In this document: piece after piece, positions 14,084-19,263 of the stretch
Layout: each line of letters opens with the position of its first letter
Position numbering within the stretch: position 1 is the first letter of the stretch
Virus record (IMG/VR): IMGVR_UViG_3300006071_000059
Span: 1-30,820 of that record
Source of the DNA: a virus
Reading direction: 5' to 3' (one strand)
Length of the DNA: 30,820 bases
Position numbers and translations under genes: made by a program
The notes under the pieces: generated by a model
What the model saw: the letters and a program-made list of their open reading frames with translations, nothing else
Told to the model about the DNA's origin: nothing
The model's database searches: none

Positions 14084-14386
14084 CTATTCTTTACCGATTA
14101 AATCGTAAATCTCGCAATTCAATAAATCTTTTAGCTTTTTTAGCTTTTGGATTATCGGAACATCTAATTGACAATACAACTCAAAATTGTCAATCTGATT
14201 CTGCTTATTTTTAAACTTGAAGATTACCTCCGAATGCTTTTGAAACTGACTTGAATTATCAAGTTGAGATATTGCAGGAGTAGAAATACCTAATTCCTTT
14301 GCCACACTTCCCAAAGTCTTTTTTCGCAACTTTGGGTTCTTTCTATTCCATTCTGAAATAGCTTCTTTTATTGTTGATTTGTACAT
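14084..14386 (-). CDS. Helix-turn-helix DNA-binding protein
   Basis: I take the start at 14386 (MYKSTIKEAISEWNRKNPKL), because a longer frame from 14440 would overlap the upstream gene by 73 bases. The 100-residue product has a clear HTH of XRE type: KTLGSVAKELGISTPAISQL, with a recognition helix TPAISQLDNSS. Its C-terminal half is helical and may be a dimer or effector part. It sits ahead of the replication genes and could be an origin-binding protein or an early regulator. It overlaps the next gene upstream by 19 bases. Confidence 0.65.
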   Translation of the reverse strand: MYKSTIKEAISEWNRKNPKLRKKTLGSVAKELGISTPAISQLDNSSQFQKHSEVIFKFKNKQNQIDNFELYCQLDVPIIQKLKKLKDLLNCEIYDLIGKE

Positions 14387-14625
14387 TGCTTGTGTTCTTT
14401 TAATAGTTCTAAAAATTCTGCTTCGGTTACTGTTTCGCAAAAAGTACTTACATCATCAATCATCCATGCAGAAAATCCATAACCCATACCTTTTCTAAAA
14501 TAATCACCTTTTTTAAATTTATTCTCATTAGTTTCCAAATTATGTTCTTTTACTAAGTTTAATAATTTGATGTAATGATTTTTATTTTTCAATTCTACTT
14601 GTACGTTGTAAATTGTTTTTTTCAT
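14368..14625 (-). CDS. Unknown 85-residue protein
   Basis: No family is recognised. It has a beta-strand start (MKKTIYNVQVELKNKNHYIK), a helix, then FKKGDYFRKGMGYGFSAWMI, a Gly/aromatic-rich turn, and a helical C-terminus with EFLELLKEHKQ. The start at 14625 follows the small membrane protein by one base. The compact length and alternation of strand and helix suggest a single folded domain. It overlaps the HTH gene at its 3' end by 19 bases. Confidence 0.55.
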   Translation of the reverse strand: MKKTIYNVQVELKNKNHYIKLLNLVKEHNLETNENKFKKGDYFRKGMGYGFSAWMIDDVSTFCETVTEAEFLELLKEHKQCTNQQ

Positions 14626-14626
14626 T

Positions 14627-14896
14627 TTAACATTCTATTATATAATTTATAATATCAATCGCTTGTATTAAAAACAAAACAATACACATTGCTGAATATA
14701 ACCAATGTCTATATCCCCAATGCCAAGTTGGGTTATCGTGATAATCCCCACCATAAAGATGATGTGGAATATTGCAAAAATTATCTCCAAAAAATGAGTG
14801 TAAATAATCCCCAATAAATGTTGAAAATATTGCAACTATAAAAAGTAATATAACTTTTAACGATATTATTTGTGATTTTTTCATTATGATTTTCAT
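14627..14896 (-). CDS. Two-segment membrane protein
   Basis: I choose the Met at 14896 because the longer frame from 14950 would overlap the preceding small gene by 41 bases. The 89-residue product starts MKIIMKKSQIISLKVILLFI and has one membrane segment near the N-terminus (about residues 12-30) and another near the C-terminus (LYSAMCIVLFLIQAIDII). Between them is a His/Trp/Tyr-rich loop (HHLYGGDYHDNPTWHWGYRH) of about 35 residues that could bind metal. If the N-terminal segment inserts with the basic end inside, this loop lies outside the inner membrane. No family is recognised. Confidence 0.55.
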   Translation of the reverse strand: MKIIMKKSQIISLKVILLFIVAIFSTFIGDYLHSFFGDNFCNIPHHLYGGDYHDNPTWHWGYRHWLYSAMCIVLFLIQAIDIINYIIEC

Positions 14897-14909
14897 TTTA
14901 TTTATTTTT

Positions 14910-15083
14910 CTAGTTATACAAAGGATTTTCTTTTCTAATTTCTTCAACATCGCTTTTAAAGCGTTTTACGACATCTTTTGGAATGATGCCATCCGATTTA
15001 ATCCAACGCACATAAACGTCGTTTAAACTAACCTCTTTGTCCGTTTTGAACACTACTCCCACTTGTTTTTGTCGAATATCCAT
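14910..15083 (-). CDS. Unknown 57-residue protein
   Basis: An ATG at 15083 opens MDIRQKQVGVVFKTDKEVSL and runs to a TAG at 14910. The product has a beta hairpin-like start, then DVYVRWIKSDG and a helix PKDVVKRFKSDVEEIRKE. The composition is balanced and soluble, unlike random AT-rich frames. Its start overlaps the end of the membrane peptide gene upstream by 31 bases. Without it, a gap of over 150 bases would be left in an otherwise packed operon. Function unknown. Confidence 0.6.
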   Translation of the reverse strand: MDIRQKQVGVVFKTDKEVSLNDVYVRWIKSDGIIPKDVVKRFKSDVEEIRKENPLYN

Positions 15084-15166
15084 AATACTATTACAGTTAC
15101 ACTAATTAATACATAAAAAGCCAAAATAACCCCTAGTCCGATTAACACGTTTTCTAATGCTTCCAT
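15053..15166 (-). CDS. 37-residue single-pass membrane peptide
   Basis: The ATG at 15166 lies one base after the upstream stop. The frame encodes MEALENVLIGLGVILAFYVL and then ISVTVIVLWIFDKNKWE, one long hydrophobic helix with an acidic start and a basic end. Such peptides are common in phage early operons. The 3' end overlaps the 57-residue gene by 31 bases in another frame. Function unknown. Confidence 0.5.
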   Translation of the reverse strand: MEALENVLIGLGVILAFYVLISVTVIVLWIFDKNKWE

Positions 15167-15167
15167 A

Positions 15168-15368
15168 CTAATTTTTTCTAGGTGCGATTAACGTCATTGT
15201 TTTACCATCTTCGCTCATAACGTAGCGATGTCCTTTCTTAATCTTTTCAGCTTCTTGCTCTTTGGCAATTTCTAAAATCTCTTTAGCGGTTTTCTTTGCT
15301 AATTTGCGTTCCTCGAAGATTGTTAATTCTTGAACATCCTTTCTTTTTTTGTTGCGTTCTTTAGCCAT
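15168..15368 (-). CDS. Small basic helical protein
   Basis: The likely start is the Met at 15368 (MAKERNKKRKDVQELTIFEE), which overlaps the stop of the upstream gene by 8 bases. A longer frame from 15413 would overlap it by 53 bases. The 66-residue product is very basic and helical (KLAKKTAKEILEIAKEQEAE), ending with HRYVMSEDGKTMTLIAPRKN, a short beta hairpin. It could bind DNA or RNA, but no family is recognised. It belongs to the small-gene cluster at the head of the early operon. Confidence 0.55.
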   Translation of the reverse strand: MAKERNKKRKDVQELTIFEERKLAKKTAKEILEIAKEQEAEKIKKGHRYVMSEDGKTMTLIAPRKN

Positions 15369-15540
15369 AATATGTAGTTGTTTGGTCAATGGTTTTATCA
15401 AATTGTTTGTCATTTACATCAGTCATTAACGGAGGCATATTTACCATTAATGGTTTTGATACAAAATGCTTTCTTGGTGTGGTAGCAATCTTAATCAATC
15501 GATTGTTATTGCTTTGCTGAAAGAATTGGCTACTTGTCAT
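15361..15540 (-). CDS. Unknown 59-residue protein
   Basis: I use the Met at 15540 (MTSSQFFQQSNNNRLIKIAT), which overlaps the end of the upstream gene by 11 bases. A longer frame from 15621 would overlap it by 92 bases. The product is polar, with a basic centre (TPRKHFVSKPLMVNMPPLMT) and no membrane segment. It may be disordered. Its role is unknown. Confidence comes from the compact packing of the operon rather than from a domain. Confidence 0.45.
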   Translation of the reverse strand: MTSSQFFQQSNNNRLIKIATTPRKHFVSKPLMVNMPPLMTDVNDKQFDKTIDQTTTYYG

Positions 15541-15961
15541 ATTCTTGAAGTTTTTGAAGCATTGCATTGGAAACATTAAAACAATCAATAGCAAGAGTTT
15601 TTGGGTTAACGGGTTTTTCACTTGCTAAATCCCATTCTAATATTTGTTTTAAAGCAGTATTAGCAAACATAACTCTATACTCTTTCTCTTTTGATTTTTC
15701 AGAATCCGCTTTCTCTACAAACACCTTATCGGTATCTAACAATCTTTCATCAACTTGAATTGAGTTTTTAACTGATAAATCTGAATTTACAGTATCCCTA
15801 ATTCCACGAAATACTAAATATTCGTCAAAGCAATCAACTTTTATTTTACCTTGACCTTCAACAAATAGATAAGGAAACGCCTCAACTATCAACTTTTCAG
15901 AATACGAATTATTCTCTTTTAACTTTTGTAGTAAATCAATACTAATTTCAACTTTTGCCAT
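15530..15961 (-). CDS. Unknown 143-residue early protein
   Basis: No family is recognised. The N-terminal half starts MAKVEISIDLLQKLKENNSY and then has strands FPYLFVEGQGKIKVDCFDEY. The middle is charged and seemingly flexible (VEKADSEKSKEKEYRVMFAN). The last third is helical (TALKQILEWDLASEKPVNPK). It starts seven bases after the first gene of the operon and overlaps the next. It is the second gene read from the strong early promoter and so one of the first expressed, a position often used for host takeover proteins. Confidence 0.65.
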   Translation of the reverse strand: MAKVEISIDLLQKLKENNSYSEKLIVEAFPYLFVEGQGKIKVDCFDEYLVFRGIRDTVNSDLSVKNSIQVDERLLDTDKVFVEKADSEKSKEKEYRVMFANTALKQILEWDLASEKPVNPKTLAIDCFNVSNAMLQKLQEYDK

Positions 15962-15968
15962 TGTATTC

Positions 15969-16235
15969 TTATTTTAAGGTTATTTTAATGTTTTTCTCTT
16001 CTAAAAACCACTTCGGAGCAGTAATGAAATAACGCTTGGCGTCTATTTCCCTACCGAAGTAATCACGTTTGTATTCCTCTTCCTCTAGCGTACATAATAA
16101 TTTTGGAAACCAAACTAAATCCGTTCCTGCCATAGCATTTCCATTATCATCATACTTCAAATCAGTTAAAGCACCAATGCTTTTTTCAGATTCTCTCACT
16201 CCCGACACTTGTATTTTTATCATTTCGTTAACCAT
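15969..16235 (-). CDS. First early gene, 88-residue unknown protein
   Basis: This is the first gene downstream of the near-consensus promoter at 16256-16286. The start at 16235 (MVNEMIKIQVSGVRESEKSI) leaves a leader of only about 14 bases; the second Met at 16223 would leave about 26 and is an equal choice. The product has alternating strands (GTDLVWFPKLLCTLEEEEYK, then RYFITAPKWFLEE and a final basic strand NIKITLK). No family is recognised. Position suggests immediate early expression. Confidence 0.65.
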   Translation of the reverse strand: MVNEMIKIQVSGVRESEKSIGALTDLKYDDNGNAMAGTDLVWFPKLLCTLEEEEYKRDYFGREIDAKRYFITAPKWFLEEKNIKITLK

Positions 16236-16255
16236 ATACTTAACTTTTATTTCAG

Positions 16256-16286
16256 CAAATCTATAACTTTTTTTTAATATACCAAA
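16256..16286 (-). promoter_or_regulatory. Early promoter of the replication operon
   Basis: On the minus strand a -33 TTTG (16283-16286), a 19-base spacer and a -7 TAGATTTG (16256-16263) match the Bacteroidota vegetative promoter exactly in sequence and spacing. Transcription should start near 16249 and run to the terminator at 3042-3081. It is the best promoter in the window and lies right after the terminator at 16313-16346. Confidence 0.82.
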
Positions 16287-16312
16287 TAATATTTGAATTA
16301 TTTTTTAAACAC

Positions 16313-16346
16313 AAAAAAAGCAACCCTTGTACATAGAGTTGCTTTT
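16313..16346 (-). terminator. Terminator of the putative small RNA
   Basis: Arms 16316-16324 and 16338-16346 form a perfect 9-bp stem (AAAAGCAAC and complement) with a 13-base loop. On the minus strand the 3' arm runs into a 7-base T tract. It ends whatever is transcribed from the -7 element at 16440-16447 and separates it from the early promoter. Confidence 0.82.
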
Positions 16347-16433
16347 GTTATTAGCAGTTTTGGATTTCTAGCTAACCAATATAAGAGTTAGACAGATGCA
16401 CTTCATTTAATCCGAGAGGTGTTCTAACTACGA
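16313..16433 (-). ncRNA. Putative small RNA between lysis and early operons
   Basis: This 120-base gene-free stretch lies between a -7 TATATTTG and a strong terminator. On the minus strand it can form a long hairpin: GTTAGA (16423-16428) pairs with TCTAAC (16387-16392), with an inner CAC-C-TC against GA-A-GTG helix. A second stem TTGG/CCAA precedes the terminator. No reading frame of useful length is present. The promoter-structure-terminator layout is that of a stand-alone small RNA. Its target or role is unknown. A tRNA was considered and rejected. Confidence 0.5.
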
Positions 16434-16439
16434 TTGTTG

Positions 16440-16447
16440 CAAATATA
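16440..16447 (-). promoter_or_regulatory. Promoter -7 element of the putative small RNA
   Basis: The minus strand reads TATATTTG, a match to TAnnTTTG. It directly follows the T tract of the lysis-operon terminator. No good -33 TTTG is visible at the expected distance. Transcription would start near 16433 and end at 16313-16346. Confidence 0.45.
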
Positions 16448-16449
16448 AT

Positions 16450-16478
16450 AAAAAAAAGCGTACCATTTCTGATACGCT
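16450..16478 (-). terminator. Terminator of the lysis operon
   Basis: AGCGTA (16457-16462) and TACGCT (16473-16478) form a 6-bp GC-containing stem with a 10-base loop. The minus strand then has an 8-base T tract (16450-16457). It lies 26 bases after the stop of the spanin-like gene, so it ends the long fibre-lysis transcript. Confidence 0.8.
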
Positions 16479-16504
16479 CCCTAACTAGAAACTCAAACAA
16501 ACTT

Positions 16505-17221
16505 TTATTTTATCAGAATCATTTTTAGAATTACTGCTAATGCTCCGAATGTTCCAATCTTCCAAATATTTTTTTTCAACCTTTCGCTTTTGAATTGCTT
16601 TTGGCTATCTGCTACTTGTTGCTTTTGTGCATCAATCACAATATCTTTTTGACCTAAAGCCATGTTTGCGTTGTTATATTGCTTTGTTGTCATGTGCCAA
16701 AGGCTATCTTTTACCACTACTTCTTTGGTGGTATTTTCAAGTATTTGTTTTGTCGTATTCAATTCTGAAAATGTGGCATCACAATTGTATAATTCAGTAA
16801 TATTGAGTTTCGCAATCGTATCGCTTATTTCCGTTCCATTTGCGGTTGTTTTTACTTCCGTAGGTAAATTATATCGCTTGTCGTAAAATAATGCAATATC
16901 GGCTTTAGAAAACGTTTTTACTTTATCAGTTTTAGTTTTCGTGATAACTTTTAAATCAGCAATCTTTTTTTGCAATCCTAAATTATCAGCATCTAATTTG
17001 TTGTTCTCAATCCTCAATAACTCTTTTTGATTTTCGATGTAAGCATTTTGCTTTGCCAATTCATTTACTTTGTTGTTGGCATTTTCTATTTTCTGCTTAC
17101 TTAAATCATCTGCTAATACAGGTTGTCTATGACATTGAAACATCAATAATGCAAGTAGTATCAGTATTAATACAAAAGTCCAATTTGACTTTAACCATTC
17201 AATCGTTTTGTTTGTTTCCAT
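16505..17221 (-). CDS. Spanin-like protein: coiled coil between two membrane segments
   Basis: The chosen start at 17221 (METNKTIEWLKSNWTFVLIL) fits the gap after the preceding gene. The 238-residue protein has a membrane segment at about residues 14-31 with the positive end inside, then a long coiled coil (about 40-100, with NKVNELAKQNAYIENQKELL), a more mixed middle, another coiled coil (about 170-215) and a second hydrophobic segment at the very end (IGTFGALAVILKMILIK). Placement after the endolysin is where Rz-type spanins lie, and the topology could bridge or fold back on membranes. Homology to Rz is not claimed. It is the last gene before a terminator. Confidence 0.5.
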   Translation of the reverse strand: METNKTIEWLKSNWTFVLILILLALLMFQCHRQPVLADDLSKQKIENANNKVNELAKQNAYIENQKELLRIENNKLDADNLGLQKKIADLKVITKTKTDKVKTFSKADIALFYDKRYNLPTEVKTTANGTEISDTIAKLNITELYNCDATFSELNTTKQILENTTKEVVVKDSLWHMTTKQYNNANMALGQKDIVIDAQKQQVADSQKQFKSERLKKNIWKIGTFGALAVILKMILIK

Positions 17222-17237
17222 TTTTTCTGTGTTTAAA

Positions 17238-17477
17238 TTATTTTTCCTCAAATACACGTATATTCCATCCTTTGTAGTACTTCCATTGCGAAGGATTCCT
17301 TTTGCAAATTGTATAGTACTTAAAAAGCCTATCATATTTGTAGGCTTTAATAAATGTCTGTGTTGATAAAGTATGTTGTTTATGGTAGTAGTTTCTATAA
17401 AATGCTAAACTATCTACTTTCTGACTAAAGCATATTCCCGACATCAAGAATATGATAATGATTACAAGTTTTTTCAT
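17238..17477 (-). CDS. Small exported protein in the lysis cassette
   Basis: This 79-residue protein has a signal peptide: MKKLVIIIIFLMSGICFSQK, basic start, hydrophobic core, and a cleavage site after FS before Gln, as is usual in Bacteroidota. Cys16 is in the hydrophobic end but SGIC is a poor lipobox, so a lipoprotein is less likely. The mature part (about 60 residues) is rich in Tyr, Lys and Arg (YRNYYHKQHT, KYYTICKRN, QWKYYKGWN) and could contact the cell wall. Its ATG overlaps the stop of the 51-residue gene upstream (ATGA). It may be an outer spanin subunit or other lysis accessory. Confidence 0.55.
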   Translation of the reverse strand: MKKLVIIIIFLMSGICFSQKVDSLAFYRNYYHKQHTLSTQTFIKAYKYDRLFKYYTICKRNPSQWKYYKGWNIRVFEEK

Positions 17478-17629
17478 AATAATTCTAATGTTTGTTTTGT
17501 TGTTGTTTGAATTTTGCTACCAAAGAAATTACTCTTGATGGTATAGCTTTGTCTTTCGTGAATGAATAACTCTGGAATACCAATTACATTTACTCCTATC
17601 CAAAAGTATATTTTGATTAATTTTTTCAT
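17474..17629 (-). CDS. 51-residue unknown protein after the endolysin
   Basis: An ATG at 17629, one base after the endolysin stop, opens MKKLIKIYFWIGVNVIGIPE and runs to a TGA that overlaps the next ATG. The N-terminal 20 residues are hydrophobic with a basic start (a signal anchor or weak membrane helix). The rest (LFIHERQSYTIKSNFFGSKI) is polar. It fills the gap between endolysin and the exported protein and is translationally coupled on both sides. A small holin-like or lysis accessory peptide is possible. Confidence 0.5.
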   Translation of the reverse strand: MKKLIKIYFWIGVNVIGIPELFIHERQSYTIKSNFFGSKIQTTTKQTLELL

Positions 17630-17630
17630 G

Positions 17631-18050
17631 TTACAAGTTGTTTAAATCGTTAATTAATGTATCATCTAATTTCCCATTCTCTGCTAATCCTAGAATGTTT
17701 TGCGCTCTTTTAATTGCAGGAATTGTGCCTTCATTTACTCCGCTATCAATCAATAAATCTACTATTGATTGGTCATTTATCTCACTCATTCTACCCCAAA
17801 ACCGTACTTTGTAAAAGTCATTTATCAAAGCAATTAAACTTTGGTTATGTGTCATATTAACAGGAAAGTCAGGCTCTTGAATACAGTTATCAACAATCTT
17901 CCATCCTTCCCAATCCTTCCAAAATTTACGAGATATTCCTGCTATGGTTTCACCACCATTATCATCAGGGTCATTTACATATCCTAACGAATGTAATGTA
18001 ACACCTTCAAAAGCTAATACGGGTTTTATTGCTTGTTCAAAATTTGACAT
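17631..18050 (-). CDS. GH108 peptidoglycan hydrolase, endolysin
   Basis: This 139-residue enzyme has the GH108 (N-acetylmuramidase) start: FEQAIKPVLAFEGV with the catalytic Glu15, followed by YVNDPDDNGGETIAGIS (residues 24-40), the typical D-P-x-D-x-GG-x-T-x-GI segment. The usual EGG is EGV here. The C-terminal half (SIVDLLIDSGVNEGTIPAIK, then RAQNILGLAENGKLDDTLI) matches the small peptidoglycan-binding domain that follows GH108. At 139 residues it is shorter than the usual 160-190. It cuts the cell wall at the end of infection. No signal peptide is seen, so it depends on a holin. A terminator lies 23 bases upstream of its start. Confidence 0.88.
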   Translation of the reverse strand: MSNFEQAIKPVLAFEGVTLHSLGYVNDPDDNGGETIAGISRKFWKDWEGWKIVDNCIQEPDFPVNMTHNQSLIALINDFYKVRFWGRMSEINDQSIVDLLIDSGVNEGTIPAIKRAQNILGLAENGKLDDTLINDLNNL

Positions 18051-18071
18051 GATTTCTAGTTTTTAAGTTAA

Positions 18072-18101
18072 AGAAAAAAATAGGGGCGGTAAACCCCTAT
18101 T
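18072..18101 (-). terminator. Terminator just upstream of the endolysin gene
   Basis: AATAGGGG (18079-18086) and CCCCTATT (18094-18101) form a perfect 8-bp GC-rich stem with a 7-base loop. On the minus strand a 7-base T tract follows. It lies 5 bases after the stop of the 81-residue gene and 22 bases before the endolysin ATG, with no room for a promoter between. Endolysin expression must therefore depend on read-through or antitermination. Confidence 0.85.
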
Positions 18102-18105
18102 CAAT

Positions 18106-18351
18106 TTATGCTTGTGGAGCATCTTCTGTTGGAGCAGGAGCATCCTCTACAGCAGGAGCAATTGGAGCAGGTAAAATACCATCTACTCTATCTTGTAATA
18201 CTTGAACAGAAGCAATCAAACGATTTGCATCATCTTCTGTCAATTCATTTGCAGCACTAGCAGCTTGGCTATCACTGATTCTTGTTTCTAGGGCATCTAA
18301 TGATGTTCCCAATGAAGCGATTTTAGCTTCAACGTTGTCTAATAAACTCAT
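18106..18351 (-). CDS. Small coiled-coil protein with Ala/Pro tail
   Basis: The chosen start is the Met at 18351 (MSLLDNVEAKIASLGTSLDA), preceded by A/T-rich DNA; a longer frame from 18414 adds a basic stretch encoded by a probable leader. The 81-residue product has a 50-residue helix with heptads (VEAKIASLGTSLDALETRI, then DANRLIASVQVLQDRVDGI) and an Ala/Pro/Glu-rich tail (APIAPAVEDAPAPTEDAPQA). Such proteins are found near fibre and lysis genes in Bacteroidota phages. It may be a minor structural protein or a coiled-coil partner of the holin-like proteins upstream. It ends at a terminator. Confidence 0.65.
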   Translation of the reverse strand: MSLLDNVEAKIASLGTSLDALETRISDSQAASAANELTEDDANRLIASVQVLQDRVDGILPAPIAPAVEDAPAPTEDAPQA

Positions 18352-18416
18352 GGTTGAATTTGGATTAAAGATTAATTTTAATAGAATTTTAATTCTGTTT
18401 ATTTTTCGTAACATAG

Positions 18417-18815
18417 TTATTTGTTTTTTTGGTTATATGAAATTGGATTTTGATTTTGTTGTTTTGGAGAAGCTAAACTAAACAGAAATGCTATAAAAGC
18501 AATGACAATGGCACCATAAACATATTTCAAAGAACCAACAATAGGCTTATGTTCTTTCAACATTTTTTCGTGATCCTCAATATCTTTATCAAAAGCAAGT
18601 TGTTTTTGCTTAATCTCTTCTATATCCGATAAAATACCTTTCTTGCCATTAAACTCATTTCCCGTAATAGCAACCATGATAGTCTGAATGTTTTTATCAG
18701 TATTCAATTGATTATCACGATATACTTTCAAGTGAGCCTCTTGTTTTGTTTGATTTGCTAAAATCTGTGTAAGTTGTGCATTTATATCCATTTCTTCTTT
18801 ATTTTGCTTTGCCAT
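18417..18815 (-). CDS. Coiled-coil protein with C-terminal membrane anchor
   Basis: Taking the Met at 18815 (MAKQNKEEMDINAQLTQILA), the 132-residue product has a long amphipathic helix region (residues about 5-95, with KGILSDIEEIKQKQLAFDKD) and one membrane segment (YVYGAIVIAFIAFLFSLAS) followed by a polar Gln/Asn-rich tail. This layout resembles XhlA-type hemolysin proteins that act with a holin in lysis. It overlaps the holin-like gene upstream by 17 bases. It is probably a membrane partner of that protein. The family is not certain. Confidence 0.6.
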   Translation of the reverse strand: MAKQNKEEMDINAQLTQILANQTKQEAHLKVYRDNQLNTDKNIQTIMVAITGNEFNGKKGILSDIEEIKQKQLAFDKDIEDHEKMLKEHKPIVGSLKYVYGAIVIAFIAFLFSLASPKQQNQNPISYNQKNK

Positions 18816-19098
18816 CGGTGTTTCCATCTTTGTTATTATTATTTGCTACTGCGTTTATACCCATTAATATTGCTATGAATCCTGTTGAAATAGTTAATAT
18901 TGTCGGCAATAAACTAAAATCATTATGAGCAATCGCCCAAGACATCCATGCCCTTATCGGAGAAACAACACCTACAAATATCATTACAACTGCCATTTCT
19001 TTTTTCAATGAATATCCCTCATTTAGATTATTCATTGACTTAATTACATTATCGAAAGGAGCAGAAACCTTCTGCCAAAGTGTACTTGAATTTTCCAT
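18799..19098 (-). CDS. Holin-like membrane protein
   Basis: This 99-residue protein has a polar N-terminal 30 residues and two membrane segments: MAVVMIFVGVVSPIRAWMSW (about 35-54) and FSLLPTILTISTGFIAILMG (about 61-80), ending with a polar Asn/Lys tail. Size, topology and its place three genes before the endolysin fit a class II holin, the protein that opens the membrane at lysis time. The sequence family is not recognised. It starts two bases before the small 53-residue gene upstream ends. Confidence 0.6.
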   Translation of the reverse strand: MENSSTLWQKVSAPFDNVIKSMNNLNEGYSLKKEMAVVMIFVGVVSPIRAWMSWAIAHNDFSLLPTILTISTGFIAILMGINAVANNNNKDGNTDGKAK

Positions 19099-19100
19099 AA

Positions 19101-19262
19101 CTATTGCTTATCGTAAAAAGTTCGCCTACTCAAATCAAAATACGGGTTTGCCATTTCATCGGTGCGTAATTCATCGATTAAAATCTCATTGTCTTGCGGA
19201 GTGTATTCTATTGATGTTGCTCCTATTTCCTGACCTGTATTTTTGTCAATTATAGTTTTCAT
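19101..19262 (-). CDS. 53-residue unknown protein after the fibre gene
   Basis: An ATG at 19262 opens MKTIIDKNTGQEIGATSIEY and runs to TAG at 19101, ending two bases before the holin-like gene start and starting one base after the fibre stop. The product begins with a KTIIDKNTGQEI strand pair and then has acidic and aromatic residues (DNEILIDELRTDE, YFDLSRRTFYDKQ). This style is seen in small phage proteins encoded next to fibres, possibly an assembly or attachment factor. Function unknown. Confidence 0.6.
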   Translation of the reverse strand: MKTIIDKNTGQEIGATSIEYTPQDNEILIDELRTDEMANPYFDLSRRTFYDKQ

Positions 19263-19263
19263 A

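Noticed and set aside
16370-16447. tRNA-like fold in the gene-free region after the lysis genes
   Set aside because: The closing stem and length looked tempting, but there is no TTCRANY T-loop, no 7-bp acceptor stem and no cloverleaf. It fits better as a hairpin RNA.
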